A stretch of 64,000 nucleotides of DNA from contig JAYJMR010000014.1 in the NCBI GenBank assembly GCA_037074705.1, forward strand, positions 496,001-560,000, written 5' to 3'. Positions 36,835 to 46,180 of the stretch are shown here, one piece after another. Position 1 is the stretch's first letter. Each line of letters begins with the position of its first letter. This DNA comes from Zhengitettix transpicula. Lineage: Eukaryota > Arthropoda > Insecta > Orthoptera > Tetrigidae. Both the position numbers and the translations under genes were made by a program. The notes under the pieces were generated by a model. That model saw nothing but the letters and a program-made list of their open reading frames with translations, made no database searches and was not told the origin of the DNA.

Positions 36835-37767
36835 ATGAAAATTATTTACAACTGTGAGCAAGGGATAAAAGATAATGTGGCACTAACTTTCGGAAATTTC
36901 GATGGCGTTCATTTAGGACATAAGTTTGCAATTTCCAATCTAAAGAAGGTAGCACAAGAAAGAGGATTACCCTCTGCAGTTTTAACTTTTGAGCCTCACC
37001 CATCAACTGTTTTATTTAGTAGGAACAATTTTAGGTTAATAGACCAAGAACAAAAAAAGGAACTAATCAGCAGCTATGGTATAGATTACTTGTATATTAT
37101 TAATTTTAGTAGAGGTTTTTCTGAGGTTAGCTGCGATGACTTTATTAGTAAGATTTTGGTAAAGAAGTATGGTGCTAAACATATAACTGTTGGAGAAAGT
37201 TGTACTTTTGGTCACAAACGGTTGGGTAACATATTAACTCTAGAAAAATATTCTCAGATGTATGAATATTCTTTAACTAAATTAGAGCCATTGATAATCG
37301 ATAGAAAAATTTGCTCTTCTTCCTCAATCAGGGAGTGTTTACAAAAAGGCGAAATAGAAATTGCTAATAAATTGCTTGGTAGGTCTTATCAAGTTTCTGG
37401 TATTGTAACAAAAGGTGCATGTAGAGGTAGAGAAATAGGGTTTCCAACCATAAACATTCCGATAGAAGATTACATGATAAAACCTAAGCTTGGTACATAT
37501 TACGCCAAAGTTGCATTTTCTGAAAATAGTTCAAGTTGGCTATATGGAGTAGTCAACATTGGTATGAGACCTACATTTAAGGACTTAAAAAAACCTATAG
37601 TAGAAATGCATATATTTGACTTCAACGAAAATGTATACAATTTTAAGGTTGACATACAACTTTTAAAATTTATTAGGGCAGAAAAAAAATTCCATAGTAT
37701 TAACGAGTTAACAAAACAGATAGATCGTGATATAATGAAGGCTTACCAGTTAAAGATAAACTTATGA
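36835..37767 (+). CDS. ribF: Bifunctional riboflavin kinase / FAD synthetase
   Basis: RibF makes FMN and FAD from riboflavin in the cytoplasm. The 310 residues show the nucleotidyltransferase half with TFGNFDGVHLGHKF and ISKILVKKYGAKHITVGESCTFGHKR, and the kinase half with GRSYQVSGIVTKGACRGREIGFPTINI. Both halves look complete. Its stop overlaps the lspA start by four bases. An intact flavokinase is consistent with Wolbachia supplying or consuming flavins. Confidence 0.96.
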   Translation: MKIIYNCEQGIKDNVALTFGNFDGVHLGHKFAISNLKKVAQERGLPSAVLTFEPHPSTVLFSRNNFRLIDQEQKKELISSYGIDYLYIINFSRGFSEVSCDDFISKILVKKYGAKHITVGESCTFGHKRLGNILTLEKYSQMYEYSLTKLEPLIIDRKICSSSSIRECLQKGEIEIANKLLGRSYQVSGIVTKGACRGREIGFPTINIPIEDYMIKPKLGTYYAKVAFSENSSSWLYGVVNIGMRPTFKDLKKPIVEMHIFDFNENVYNFKVDIQLLKFIRAEKKFHSINELTKQIDRDIMKAYQLKINL

Positions 37768-38240
37768 AAAGGATATGTTTAGTTATTATATTAATTATAG
37801 TATCATTCGATCAAACAAGTAAATTGTATATAAACTCATTGATTGATGAGGGAGAGTCAATCAAGATTACTAGTTTTATGAAATTAGTTGAAGTTTGGAA
37901 TTCAGGAATTAGCTTTGGAATGTGTAGTACTCTGCCGCATGGCAGCTTCTTTTTTTCGGCATGTTCAATATTAATAATTGGTATACTTGCATACTTGATA
38001 TATAAATCTAATGATAAGTCAATTTACCTTAGTTTTTCTCTGATGATTGGTGGAGCGATCGGAAATGTAATCGATAGAATCTATTGGGGCGCTGTATATG
38101 ATTTCATATATTTTCATATCAATGATTGGTATTGGCCAGCCTTTAATTTAGCTGATCTATCTATAGTTTGTGGAATGTGTACATTGTTATATAAGTGGTA
38201 TATATATGATAGGTCTATCTCTAAGCAAAATGAGGGATGA
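37764..38240 (+). CDS. lspA: Lipoprotein signal peptidase (signal peptidase II)
   Basis: LspA cleaves prolipoproteins after lipid modification. The 158-residue integral membrane protein has four hydrophobic helices and the two catalytic aspartates in GNVIDRIYWGAVYDF and FNLADLSI. It overlaps ribF by four bases (ATGA) and ends five bases before the following peptidase gene. Lgt, the preceding step of the pathway, is at 43980. Confidence 0.96.
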   Translation: MKRICLVIILIIVSFDQTSKLYINSLIDEGESIKITSFMKLVEVWNSGISFGMCSTLPHGSFFFSACSILIIGILAYLIYKSNDKSIYLSFSLMIGGAIGNVIDRIYWGAVYDFIYFHINDWYWPAFNLADLSIVCGMCTLLYKWYIYDRSISKQNEG

Positions 38241-38244
38241 AATA

Positions 38245-39576
38245 ATGCTTCGCAAATTCTTTAGTTTTTTTATACTATCTGTGTTTTTTTTCATTTGTCC
38301 GATTTCTTTGGAAGCTGAAATCATAAAGCATGCTAAGCTCAGTAACGGATTGGATGTTTATGTAGTACCTAATCACCGAATTCCAGCTGTTTTTCATGCA
38401 ATAATATATAAAGTTGGGGGAATGGATGACCCAATTGGCAAAGCAGGATTGGCTCACTACTTTGAACACTTAATGTTTGAAACTACAGGAAAATTTAAAG
38501 ACATAGAATCCACTTTGGGCAGCATTGGGGCCCAATTTAATGCTTTTACCACTAAAGAATACACCTGCTACTACGAATTAGTTCTCAAAAAAGATTTACC
38601 ACTAGCAATGGAAATTGAAGCAGATAGAATGGGCAATTTTGATGTTACTCAAGACAAAATAGATAGAGAAAAAAATATCGTATTAGAAGAAAGAAAGATG
38701 AGATTTGATAATAATCCTGAAGCTTTACTATGGGAGGAAATGGACAGTGCATTTTATCGTAATGGTTATGGTAGGTCTGTTATTGGTTGGGAGAGCGATA
38801 TTAAAACTTACAATCAAGATGACATAACAAGGTTTCATGATAACTATTATCATCCAGGTAATGCTATACTGCTCGTTGTTGGTGATGTAGAATTTGAAGA
38901 AGTAGTGGGATTAGCAAAGGAAAAATATGGTGAAATTAAAGCTGAGCCTGTAGTTAGGCATTATCCGAACCAAGATCCAGTACATAATGCAGATATATCG
39001 GTAATTTTAGAAAGCACTGAAGTAAAAGAGCCAGTTTTATACTTTCGCTATAGTGTTCCTTTATTTGAGCAAGTAAGTGAAACTTTTCCTGTTGATTTGG
39101 CAGTTAACATTTTGGGAAATTCTAAGTCTAGCAAGTTATATAAAGATTTAGTTCTAGATAAGAATGTAGCAGTAGAAGTGTTTGCTTATTATAATAGCTT
39201 AGCTTTTAGTAATGGTTACATTGAGATTCGGGTAACTCCAAAAAGTGGGGTAGATTTGGATGCTGTTGCAAGAGAGTTAGAAAATTCTATTAATCACTTT
39301 ACCTCTAAAGAAATAACAAGTGAAGAGTTGCAAAGCACAAAGTCTAAATACAAAGCAGCACAGTTTGATAATCTATCTGATTTAACTAGTGTAGCAATAT
39401 TTTATATACCACGTCTAGCACTAGGTATCCCACTTGATGAAATAGACATTTCATATAGCAAAATTAATGATGTCAATCTGAAAGATGTAAATCACAAAAT
39501 TCGTACTATTTTTTCTACTAGTAAATTAGTCGGCCGTTTGCTACCAAAAGGAGGTAATAATGATGAGAGTAAGTAA
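38245..39576 (+). CDS. M16 family zinc metallopeptidase, catalytic partner
   Basis: I start it at ATG 38245 (GAGGGATG upstream), which gives a clear signal peptide (LRKFFSFFILSVFFFICPISLEAE); a longer frame into lspA is not needed. The product is 443 residues. The zinc-binding HxxEH is HYFEHLMFE near residue 74, followed by the third-ligand region DRMGNFDV and the family's VLEERKMR. By family it would cleave small peptides in the periplasm. The next gene encodes a relative without the zinc motif, so the pair probably forms a heterodimer. Starts and stops overlap, implying coupled translation. Confidence 0.93.
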   Translation: MLRKFFSFFILSVFFFICPISLEAEIIKHAKLSNGLDVYVVPNHRIPAVFHAIIYKVGGMDDPIGKAGLAHYFEHLMFETTGKFKDIESTLGSIGAQFNAFTTKEYTCYYELVLKKDLPLAMEIEADRMGNFDVTQDKIDREKNIVLEERKMRFDNNPEALLWEEMDSAFYRNGYGRSVIGWESDIKTYNQDDITRFHDNYYHPGNAILLVVGDVEFEEVVGLAKEKYGEIKAEPVVRHYPNQDPVHNADISVILESTEVKEPVLYFRYSVPLFEQVSETFPVDLAVNILGNSKSSKLYKDLVLDKNVAVEVFAYYNSLAFSNGYIEIRVTPKSGVDLDAVARELENSINHFTSKEITSEELQSTKSKYKAAQFDNLSDLTSVAIFYIPRLALGIPLDEIDISYSKINDVNLKDVNHKIRTIFSTSKLVGRLLPKGGNNDESK

Positions 39577-40885
39577 ACTTTTATTTCTACTTTTTTTCTG
39601 TCTGGACTTTAATTTGCAGGCGAGCAGCCACCTAAATATAGAGGAGGTTACTACTAATAAAGGGCTTAAGTTTCTGTTTGTTGAAAACCGTGATTTACCA
39701 AAAGTTTCACTCAATATATCATTCAAAGATGCAGGTTACGTGTATGAAAGTGCAGAAAAGCAGGGACTTGCTTGGTTTACTTCTCTTGTAATTCAAGAAG
39801 GAGCAGGAAAGAATGATGCCAAAGATTTTGTAAAAAAGCTTGAGGATAAAGGAATTAGTTTAAATTTTATTGCTGGTTTAGAAGCATTTAGGGTTCTATT
39901 AAATACTTTATCTGAGAATCTAGAGGATGCAATTTCACTACTGAGTGATGCTATAATGCGCCCTAAAGTTGATTCAGAAGGATTGAATAGAGTTTTTGAA
40001 AAAGCCAAAGTAAACTTTAATAATTTTGAAAAAGATCCTTATTTTATTGCTGCAAAAGAGTTGGATACGTTGTTGTTCAAAAAACATCCTTACTCAAGAG
40101 ATCGACATGGAACTCTAGACACTATAATGAGCATTACTAGAGACGATGTTTTAACATACATAAAGCGTAGTTTTACTAAGGATAATATCGTTATTAGTAT
40201 TGTTGGTTGTGCAACAAAAGAAGAAGTTAGTACGCTGCTCGATAAATATTTATCTAAGTTACCATCAAAAAGATCGAAAGTTAGGAAGGTATCTGTAAAA
40301 AATGAATTTGGGCCCGCAGAAAGTAAGAGCATTTTTATGGATATACCACAGAGTGTAATACTTTTTGCTCAAAAAGGCATAGCATATGAAGACCCTAATT
40401 ACTATAATGCTAGTGTTTTGATTAATGCGCTTGGTGGTATGGGGCTGAATTCAATATTAATGAAGGAATTGAGACAAAATCTAGGTATTACTTATGGTAT
40501 TAGTGCAAGTAATATTACAAATAAACATGGGAATGTTATATCTGGATTCATAAGTACTGATAGTTCTACTGCTAGCAAAGCTATATCAGCAGTAAAAGAT
40601 ACATTTAGCAGAATAAAAAAGGAAGGAATTGACGAACAATTATTCAAGGATGCAAAAACCAGTTTAGTAAATAACCTTATCTTCTCTTTTCTATCCAATA
40701 ATGCGAATACAGCAACGTTACTGGATAGTATGCAGATAGACGATCGTGATATTAACCATATAAATAATTATGCAAATATCATTAATGATGTTCAATTGGA
40801 AAAAGTAAACAAGCTGGCAAGTTCTTTACTGAATCCTGAAAATTTATTTTTTGTTGAAGTTGGAAGAAACGCTCAAGGTCAATAG
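39560..40885 (+). CDS. M16 family peptidase-like protein, non-catalytic partner
   Basis: The 441-residue product starts behind AAAGGAGG at 39548-39555 and has a signal peptide (LLFLLFFCLDFNLQASS). It aligns in general layout with the preceding M16 protein, but where HxxEH would be it reads LAWFTSLVIQEGA, so zinc ligands are absent. The substrate-chamber part is retained (LNSILMKELRQNLGITYGIS, the Arg/Tyr region). In M16B pairs the second subunit often lacks zinc and supplies these residues. It overlaps the preceding gene and converges with purN, overlapping its end by seven bases. Confidence 0.92.
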   Translation: MMRVSKLLFLLFFCLDFNLQASSHLNIEEVTTNKGLKFLFVENRDLPKVSLNISFKDAGYVYESAEKQGLAWFTSLVIQEGAGKNDAKDFVKKLEDKGISLNFIAGLEAFRVLLNTLSENLEDAISLLSDAIMRPKVDSEGLNRVFEKAKVNFNNFEKDPYFIAAKELDTLLFKKHPYSRDRHGTLDTIMSITRDDVLTYIKRSFTKDNIVISIVGCATKEEVSTLLDKYLSKLPSKRSKVRKVSVKNEFGPAESKSIFMDIPQSVILFAQKGIAYEDPNYYNASVLINALGGMGLNSILMKELRQNLGITYGISASNITNKHGNVISGFISTDSSTASKAISAVKDTFSRIKKEGIDEQLFKDAKTSLVNNLIFSFLSNNANTATLLDSMQIDDRDINHINNYANIINDVQLEKVNKLASSLLNPENLFFVEVGRNAQGQ

Positions 40886-41445
40886 TTAATACCTTCTGCT
40901 ATTGATCTTACTGCTTTTACATAACACTTATGCTCTTCAGCTAGAATGCGCTCTGAGAGACTTTGAACATCATCATTTGGTAACACTGGAACAGTAGCTT
41001 GAGCGATTATGGCTCCAGCATCAACTTCAGGAATAACATAATGCACAGTACAGCCTGTGATTTTTACACCTGCTTTCAGAGCTTGCTCTTGGGCATTTAG
41101 ACCTTTAAAGGATGGAAGTAAAGAGGGATGAATATTGATAATCTTGTTATGCCATTTACTCAGGAAATCGGCCTTTAGAATTCTCATAAACCCTGCAAGG
41201 CAAATTAAATCAATCTTATATTGAACAAGTATTTCATGAATTTTATCAGTATCAAGTGGCTTATCTTCAACAACAAACGCTGGAATTTTTTCTTGCCTTG
41301 CTATTTCAAGGCCTTCAGCTTCACTATTATTTGTGATAATGCATACAGTTTGAGCAGGAAAATTCTGATCTTGACATGCTTCTATTAAAGCCTGCATGTT
41401 TGATCCTCTACCTGAAATTAGTATTCCGAGTTTTACCCTTTTCAT
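40879..41445 (-). CDS. purN: Phosphoribosylglycinamide formyltransferase
   Basis: PurN transfers a formyl group from 10-formyl-THF to GAR in purine synthesis. From ATG 41445 the protein starts MKRVKLGILISGRGSNMQAL, matching the family's phosphate-binding start; a frame extension to 41487 adds 14 unlikely residues. It has LICLAGFMRIL, INIHPSLLPSFKG (catalytic His) and VHYVIPEVDAGAII (catalytic Asp). The 188 residues are the usual length. Confidence 0.96.
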   Translation of the reverse strand: MKRVKLGILISGRGSNMQALIEACQDQNFPAQTVCIITNNSEAEGLEIARQEKIPAFVVEDKPLDTDKIHEILVQYKIDLICLAGFMRILKADFLSKWHNKIINIHPSLLPSFKGLNAQEQALKAGVKITGCTVHYVIPEVDAGAIIAQATVPVLPNDDVQSLSERILAEEHKCYVKAVRSIAEGINY

Positions 41446-41711
41446 TGTAGTACAGCCGTAAGAATGGACATTAATAAAATAGCTCAAAAGGAAAGTTTAT
41501 TTTAGAATAAATACTATTGTGTAGCAATATTTTACACTGCTGAATAACATGGAATTAAAGAAATCATTCATTTTAGAGTAATTTTAACGTTTTACTTTGG
41601 GAATATTGTGCAATTTATGGTAAATAAATGCATATTTTTATGGCTGCGTTATTATTTATTTAACGAAATATTAGTATAATTTATTACACTGAATTAAGTG
41701 GAGAAAATTCA

Positions 41712-42128
41712 ATGAATAAATTACCAAATAATGCAAAAACAAGCAAGTCTCAGGTTACTCAGTGGGAGGTAATAAAAAATTGTGAATATTCTGATAATTG
41801 TTTATCAAAAGTAGTAACTTTATACGTCATTAAAATGGCGGAATTATCAGATATTTATACAAGTAATGAACCTGAAATTAATACTATACTTACAAGAATA
41901 AGCATAACAAGTGAAAATGCATTTTTAAATAAGGTTGTTGATATTGAAATTATGGAGGGCATTTTTCCGTACAAATTCAACAGCAAGAAGAAAAATAACA
42001 TATCAAGGCTAGAAGATTTGTACAATTATTTATGTTCTACTGTTATTGATAGCCTTCCAAAAGAAATGCTTGAAAGCCTAAGAAGAGAATACAGAGACGC
42101 TGTTAACTTATTTAAAGCAATTACTTAA
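41712..42128 (+). CDS. Hypothetical protein, 138 residues
   Basis: I do not recognise it. The ATG follows AAGTGGAGAAAATTCA, a fair ribosome-binding site, and a TATAAT-like box lies near 41680. The product is soluble and mostly helical, with two Cys in the first third (NCEYSDNCLSK) and a charged C-terminus (ESLRREYRDAVNLFKAIT). It overlaps the end of the convergent antiporter gene by eight bases. No sign of decay. Confidence 0.6.
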   Translation: MNKLPNNAKTSKSQVTQWEVIKNCEYSDNCLSKVVTLYVIKMAELSDIYTSNEPEINTILTRISITSENAFLNKVVDIEIMEGIFPYKFNSKKKNNISRLEDLYNYLCSTVIDSLPKEMLESLRREYRDAVNLFKAIT

Positions 42129-42642
42129 CTAGGTGTAGCATTTTTAAGACTTTACCTTCTATTTCAGAAATGCCACTTTCAAGATCTTTATCTATCAAAC
42201 ATATGGTAGATAAATATGTTTTCTGCTTCTTTTCAACATTGATAGTTAAAGTTCCAGGGGTAATCGTAACCGAGTTAGCAAATAATGCAATGGTCTTATC
42301 ATTATGTCCTATGCATTCTCTTACAGTAACAATTGGCTCAACTGTAGATTTGAATCGTAGCACCTTTTTTGTTACATAAATACTTGAAAAAATAATTTGG
42401 TAAATTAGCCAAGGTATATAACTTATAAGCTGATAAAGTGACAGCCTACCACTATCATTTAGAATTTGACTAAGGGCACTTTCAGCATCAATTAACCTTT
42501 TAAAGATAATCAATGTGAACACAGAAGAAAATACTCCACAGAGAATAAAAAAAGGCTCAAAATAACCAGACAATATAGTCCATAGAGAAAATAAAATTAT
42601 AAATGATAGAGAAAAAAACTTAATATTTTGCCTGAGTTTCAT
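42121..42642 (-). CDS. Na+/H+ antiporter subunit E (MnhE/MrpE-like)
   Basis: MnhE is a small membrane subunit of multi-subunit cation/proton antiporters. The 173 residues have N-terminal hydrophobic helices (about 8-25 and 28-46), an amphipathic SYIPWLIYQIIFSSIYVTKKV stretch and the family-typical tail NSVTITPGTLTINVE. It stands alone here without the other antiporter subunits, which in Wolbachia relatives may be scattered. Confidence 0.88.
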   Translation of the reverse strand: MKLRQNIKFFSLSFIILFSLWTILSGYFEPFFILCGVFSSVFTLIIFKRLIDAESALSQILNDSGRLSLYQLISYIPWLIYQIIFSSIYVTKKVLRFKSTVEPIVTVRECIGHNDKTIALFANSVTITPGTLTINVEKKQKTYLSTICLIDKDLESGISEIEGKVLKMLHLVK

Positions 42643-42736
42643 GGTTTGGAGTATAACTTAAATGATTTTTTAGGAAAATAAAAAGTTCTTGATTTTTGTG
42701 TCAAAGAACATAATAACCAAGTTATTTTAATAAATA

Positions 42737-43435
42737 GTGGAAATTATGACGCTTAATGACTTTATAAAAATGCTTGCAGAAGTCGATGATACTTCAGGTT
42801 TAAGCAAAAACAACATAATTGAAAGAATTGATTTACAGAGGTGCGAAGATAGTAGATTTAATATCAATCATATATTCACTACACATAGTGCTGTAGAAAC
42901 TACATTGTTGCATTTTGCTGCTGAAGGTGGCAATGAAAGTGCAGTAGGAGCTCTAATTGCATCTGGAGCAAATGTTAATGCGCAGAACAACAATGGGCAT
43001 ACTCCTTTACATTTTGCTACTGAAAGCGGCAATGAAAGTGCAGTAGGAGCCCTAATTGCATGTGGAGCAGATGTGAATGCGCAGAGCAATAATGGATATA
43101 TTCCTTTACATTTTGCTGCTGAAGTTGGTAATGAAAATATAGTAAGGGCTCTAATCGCATGCTGAGCAGATGTTAATGCGCAGAATAATAATGGAAAAAC
43201 TCCTTTGCATCTTGTTGCTGAATGGGGTTGTAAAGGTGTAGCAGAAATTTTAGTTGCAAATGGTGCAGATGTTTATGCGCGGGACAATGATGGACAAACC
43301 CCTTTACACTTTGCTGTTGAATGGGGCTGCAAAGATGTAATAAGCTTTTTATTAAGTAATGCTAATCCTAATGCTGAATTGGCAGTAGGAAGAGTGGAAC
43401 AAATTACACTTGCAGAAAGATTGGAGCTTTTTTAA
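42737..43435 (+). pseudogene. Ankyrin-repeat protein with a premature stop
   Basis: The frame encodes about 232 residues with five ankyrin repeats, but a TGA at 43163-43165 splits it. Before the stop are three repeats containing TPLHFA-type motifs and NAQNNNGHTPLH. After it, in the same frame, are NAQNNNGKTPLHLVAEWG and ARDNDGQTPLHFAVEWG. The parallel position in the previous repeat reads GCATGTGGAGCA, and here it is GCATGCTGAGCA, so a Gly codon became a stop. Ankyrin proteins are commonly host-directed in Wolbachia. A 142-residue truncated product, or readthrough, is possible. Confidence 0.85.
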
Positions 43436-43511
43436 CCATACTTGTATTTATTTAGATAATTGTTTTGTTATGAGTTAAACCAAAAGTTCTGTAATATATT
43501 GAAGCTTAAAG

Positions 43512-43976
43512 ATGTCTTTAGATATGGAAGTTATTGCAGAAAATAGGAAAGCAAGGTTTGAATATTTTATCTTAGAAGAATTTGAAGCAGGTATGATTTT
43601 GTTAAGTAGTGAAGTGAAATCACTAAGGGAGAGAAAAGCAAATATTTCTGATGCTTACGTTACTGAAAAAAATGGTGAAATGTGGTTATACAATATGCAT
43701 ATTGCAGAGTATAAAGCTGCGAACCAAAAGAATCATAAGCCAAAAAGAGAACGTAAATTGCTTTTACATAAAAAAGAGATAAATAAGCTAATTGGTCAAA
43801 TCAAGACCTCTGGAATAACTGTTGTGCCACTTTCTATCTATTTTAATGATAAAGGGTTGGCAAAAACTAAAATTGCTATTGTGAAAGGAAAAAAACTCTA
43901 CGATAAGAGAGCAACCATAAAGCAGAGAGAGTGGGACCGTGAGAAAAGTAGATTGTCTAAGAATAATTTGCAGTAA
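43512..43976 (+). CDS. smpB: SsrA-binding protein SmpB
   Basis: SmpB binds tmRNA and brings it to stalled ribosomes. The 154 residues have [26 protein letters not shown] (family motif around the tmRNA-binding loop), [30 protein letters not shown] and a basic tail ending [12 protein letters not shown]. The tail normally enters the decoding channel. It is three bases upstream of lgt. Confidence 0.97.
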   Translation: MSLDMEVIAENRKARFEYFILEEFEAGMILLSSEVKSLRERKANISDAYVTEKNGEMWLYNMHIAEYKAANQKNHKPKRERKLLLHKKEINKLIGQIKTSGITVVPLSIYFNDKGLAKTKIAIVKGKKLYDKRATIKQREWDREKSRLSKNNLQ

Positions 43977-43979
43977 AAT

Positions 43980-44771
43980 ATGTCTTTAAATCCAGTGATT
44001 TTCAGCATCGGTCCTGTTTCTATATATTGGTATTCTTTGGCTTATGTTTTAGGTATAGTTTTTGCATATTGGTATTTACATAAGCTAGACAATCAAAAAA
44101 TATTTACTAAGAATTTTTACGATTCATTATTAACAACCGTTATTATAGGCATTATCCTTGGAGGTAGGCTTGGCTACGTGTTGATATATGATCCAGTTTT
44201 TTATATAAGCAGCCCTATTGAGATATTAAAGACCTGGGAAGGAGGAATGTCATTTCATGGTGGTGCTATAGGAGTTTTGCTTGCAGTAATAATCTCCTGT
44301 AGAAGATATAAAATTCCTATATTTTACACACTGGATCTAATTTCTTGTGGAGTTCCGATAGGTTTACTTCTAGGCCGCATAGGTAATTTTATAAATGGAG
44401 AGTTATTTGGCAAGGTTACAACTATGCCGTGGGGTATGGTATTTCCAGAAAGTGGTGATAATTTATTGCGCCATCCAAGCCAACTTTATGAGGCATCTTT
44501 TGAAGGAGCGCTACTTTTCGTAGTTGTAAATTCACTATTTTTCTTGAACAAAATGAGATTGTATTATGGTGCAACAACTGGAGTTGCAGTTATGTTGTAT
44601 GGAGTAGCACGTTTTATGGTTGAATTTTTCCGCGAGCCAGACTATCAAATTGGCTATTTATGGTTCAATTTAACTATGGGACAGTTGCTTTCTATACCTA
44701 TGATTTTGGTGGGAATGCTTATATATTTAGGTGCGTTGAATTTTAGGTTTGATACAAAATCTATTCAATAG
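43980..44771 (+). CDS. lgt: Prolipoprotein diacylglyceryl transferase
   Basis: Lgt attaches diacylglycerol to the lipobox cysteine in the inner membrane. The 263-residue, seven-helix protein has the motifs GGRLGYVL, EGGMSFHGGAIG and GRIGNFINGELFGK, including the catalytic and lipid-binding residues. It pairs functionally with lspA at 37764. Length is typical. Confidence 0.97.
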   Translation: MSLNPVIFSIGPVSIYWYSLAYVLGIVFAYWYLHKLDNQKIFTKNFYDSLLTTVIIGIILGGRLGYVLIYDPVFYISSPIEILKTWEGGMSFHGGAIGVLLAVIISCRRYKIPIFYTLDLISCGVPIGLLLGRIGNFINGELFGKVTTMPWGMVFPESGDNLLRHPSQLYEASFEGALLFVVVNSLFFLNKMRLYYGATTGVAVMLYGVARFMVEFFREPDYQIGYLWFNLTMGQLLSIPMILVGMLIYLGALNFRFDTKSIQ

Positions 44772-44985
44772 ACAAGAGGTAAGTTGAATAAAAAAATATA
44801 GTAGAAGTTTATCTACTCCATAGCATGTACAACTGTACGAACTTTTCGTGTTGCAGAGAATAAACGTGAGGGCACAAACCTTTTGTTGCATAGCTATGAA
44901 ACAAACTTAGTAGCTACTGACCAAATTCATTACTAAGTAGATATTCATTTTTCAATAAAATCCCCTTGATTGAGAAGCTACTCTA

Positions 44986-45528
44986 TTAAAACATATTTTT
45001 AAACTTTTGCCAAAACCCTGGTTTATTATCATTAACCTTTGTGAAGGCTATGTTTAAACTGTATCTTGGATCGTTTGGCACATCATATCTAATATTCAGT
45101 ATTGAAACTTTGTTTTTATTATGAACAGAAACATCGTCATATGATAACTTTGTCGTGTAGCACTTTATATGCTTTTGCTTGTCATATACTATATCACCTG
45201 ATTCCCCTTCTAGTTCTACAAATTTAGTTTTTTTCTGACATTCTTTTATTTTTATTAGATCCTCGTTTAGTGATATTGAAACCGGTAGTGTATTCCCAGC
45301 ATACTCTTTAGCTAAAAGCTCACTTTGAGGATACATTTTTATTTCCCTTCCAAAATGTGAGTCTATAAAATTAGAGCTCCAAAATTTGTCTCCAGAATGT
45401 ACATATTCGTCAGTAGCATACGGTACACCACCATAATTGCATTGAACTTTGTAATCTCCAACACCATTATTTTGAAAAAAATCATGAATGGCAGCGTAAC
45501 TATCAGCAGCATCATTTATGTAATCCAT
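44986..45528 (-). CDS. Hypothetical protein, 180 residues
   Basis: I do not recognise it. The ATG follows GGGGTGGG, a usable ribosome-binding site. There is no signal peptide or membrane helix. The sequence is rich in Tyr, Asp and Asn, starts MDYINDAADSYAAIHDFF, and ends in a short Lys/Phe-rich tail (FWQKFKNMF). The flanking 210 bases downstream hold nothing recognisable. Its style suggests a lineage-specific secreted or host-directed protein, but no motif shows that. Confidence 0.55.
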   Translation of the reverse strand: MDYINDAADSYAAIHDFFQNNGVGDYKVQCNYGGVPYATDEYVHSGDKFWSSNFIDSHFGREIKMYPQSELLAKEYAGNTLPVSISLNEDLIKIKECQKKTKFVELEGESGDIVYDKQKHIKCYTTKLSYDDVSVHNKNKVSILNIRYDVPNDPRYSLNIAFTKVNDNKPGFWQKFKNMF

Positions 45529-45612
45529 TACCCACCCCTTAAAACCTTTTAATTTATTATATCACAAGAAATTACATCTATCAATAAAAAGACTTTTTTT
45601 GATATCAAGTAT

Positions 45613-46149
45613 CTAGGGAGCATATTGATAGGATTGTGACATTCGTATTTCCCAGTTCTTCACATACTGCTGGACTAATTCAGGATAATTTTCAATAATT
45701 AATAAATTTTCAGCGTTTCCCTTTTCAGCTGTCTTACTGAGGTTAAACGATCCTGTGATGACTTTTTGATTATCAACAATTATTACCTTATTATGAGCGA
45801 TTTTTGGCTTATTATCGATCCAAATCGGTATTCCATTTGAAAACAATTCGCTTATGACACTATATTTTGAATGGAGTTGTGATTTATCTAAGACGACTTT
45901 AACATCAACACCACGCTCTTTGGCGTTAATTAAAGATTTTGCAACTGTTCCAAGAGTAAATGTATATTCTTGAACTAAGATAGATTCTTTAGATTGGTCT
46001 ATCTCGCTGATTATCGGTACAGCACAGTCTTCTTCAGGTGAGAAGCAAACTGTTGCTTTTGGGCAAGACGAGGATATAGGACCCGCATAGTAATACAGAG
46101 AAAAACATGCCGACAAAAATAAAAGATATAAAAGCCTCACAAACCACAC
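45613..46149 (-). CDS. Phospholipase D-family protein (Nuc-like endonuclease), putative exported lipoprotein
   Basis: The 178 residues begin at GTG 46149 with a signal sequence (FVRLLYLLFLSACFSLYYYAG); LSAC is a possible lipobox. A single HKD motif is present, AHNKVIIVDNQKVITGSFN, as in the dimeric Nuc-type nucleases, with an N-terminal YTFTLGTVAKSLINAKERGVDVKVV. By family it hydrolyses phosphodiesters, probably nucleic acid, in the envelope. A truncated paralogue is at 54110. Confidence 0.88.
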   Translation of the reverse strand: MWFVRLLYLLFLSACFSLYYYAGPISSSCPKATVCFSPEEDCAVPIISEIDQSKESILVQEYTFTLGTVAKSLINAKERGVDVKVVLDKSQLHSKYSVISELFSNGIPIWIDNKPKIAHNKVIIVDNQKVITGSFNLSKTAEKGNAENLLIIENYPELVQQYVKNWEIRMSQSYQYAP

Positions 46150-46180
46150 CTAAATACACGGCGGTAGTCTACATCATAGC

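Noticed and set aside
43163..43165. TGA in the ankyrin gene as a selenocysteine codon
   Set aside because: The parallel repeat has Gly at this place and no selenocysteine structure is seen. A nonsense change is simpler.
45613..46149. Second HKD motif in the PLD protein (HSKYSVISE)
   Set aside because: The spacing and Asp do not match HxK(x)4D. Nuc-type enzymes need only one motif per chain.
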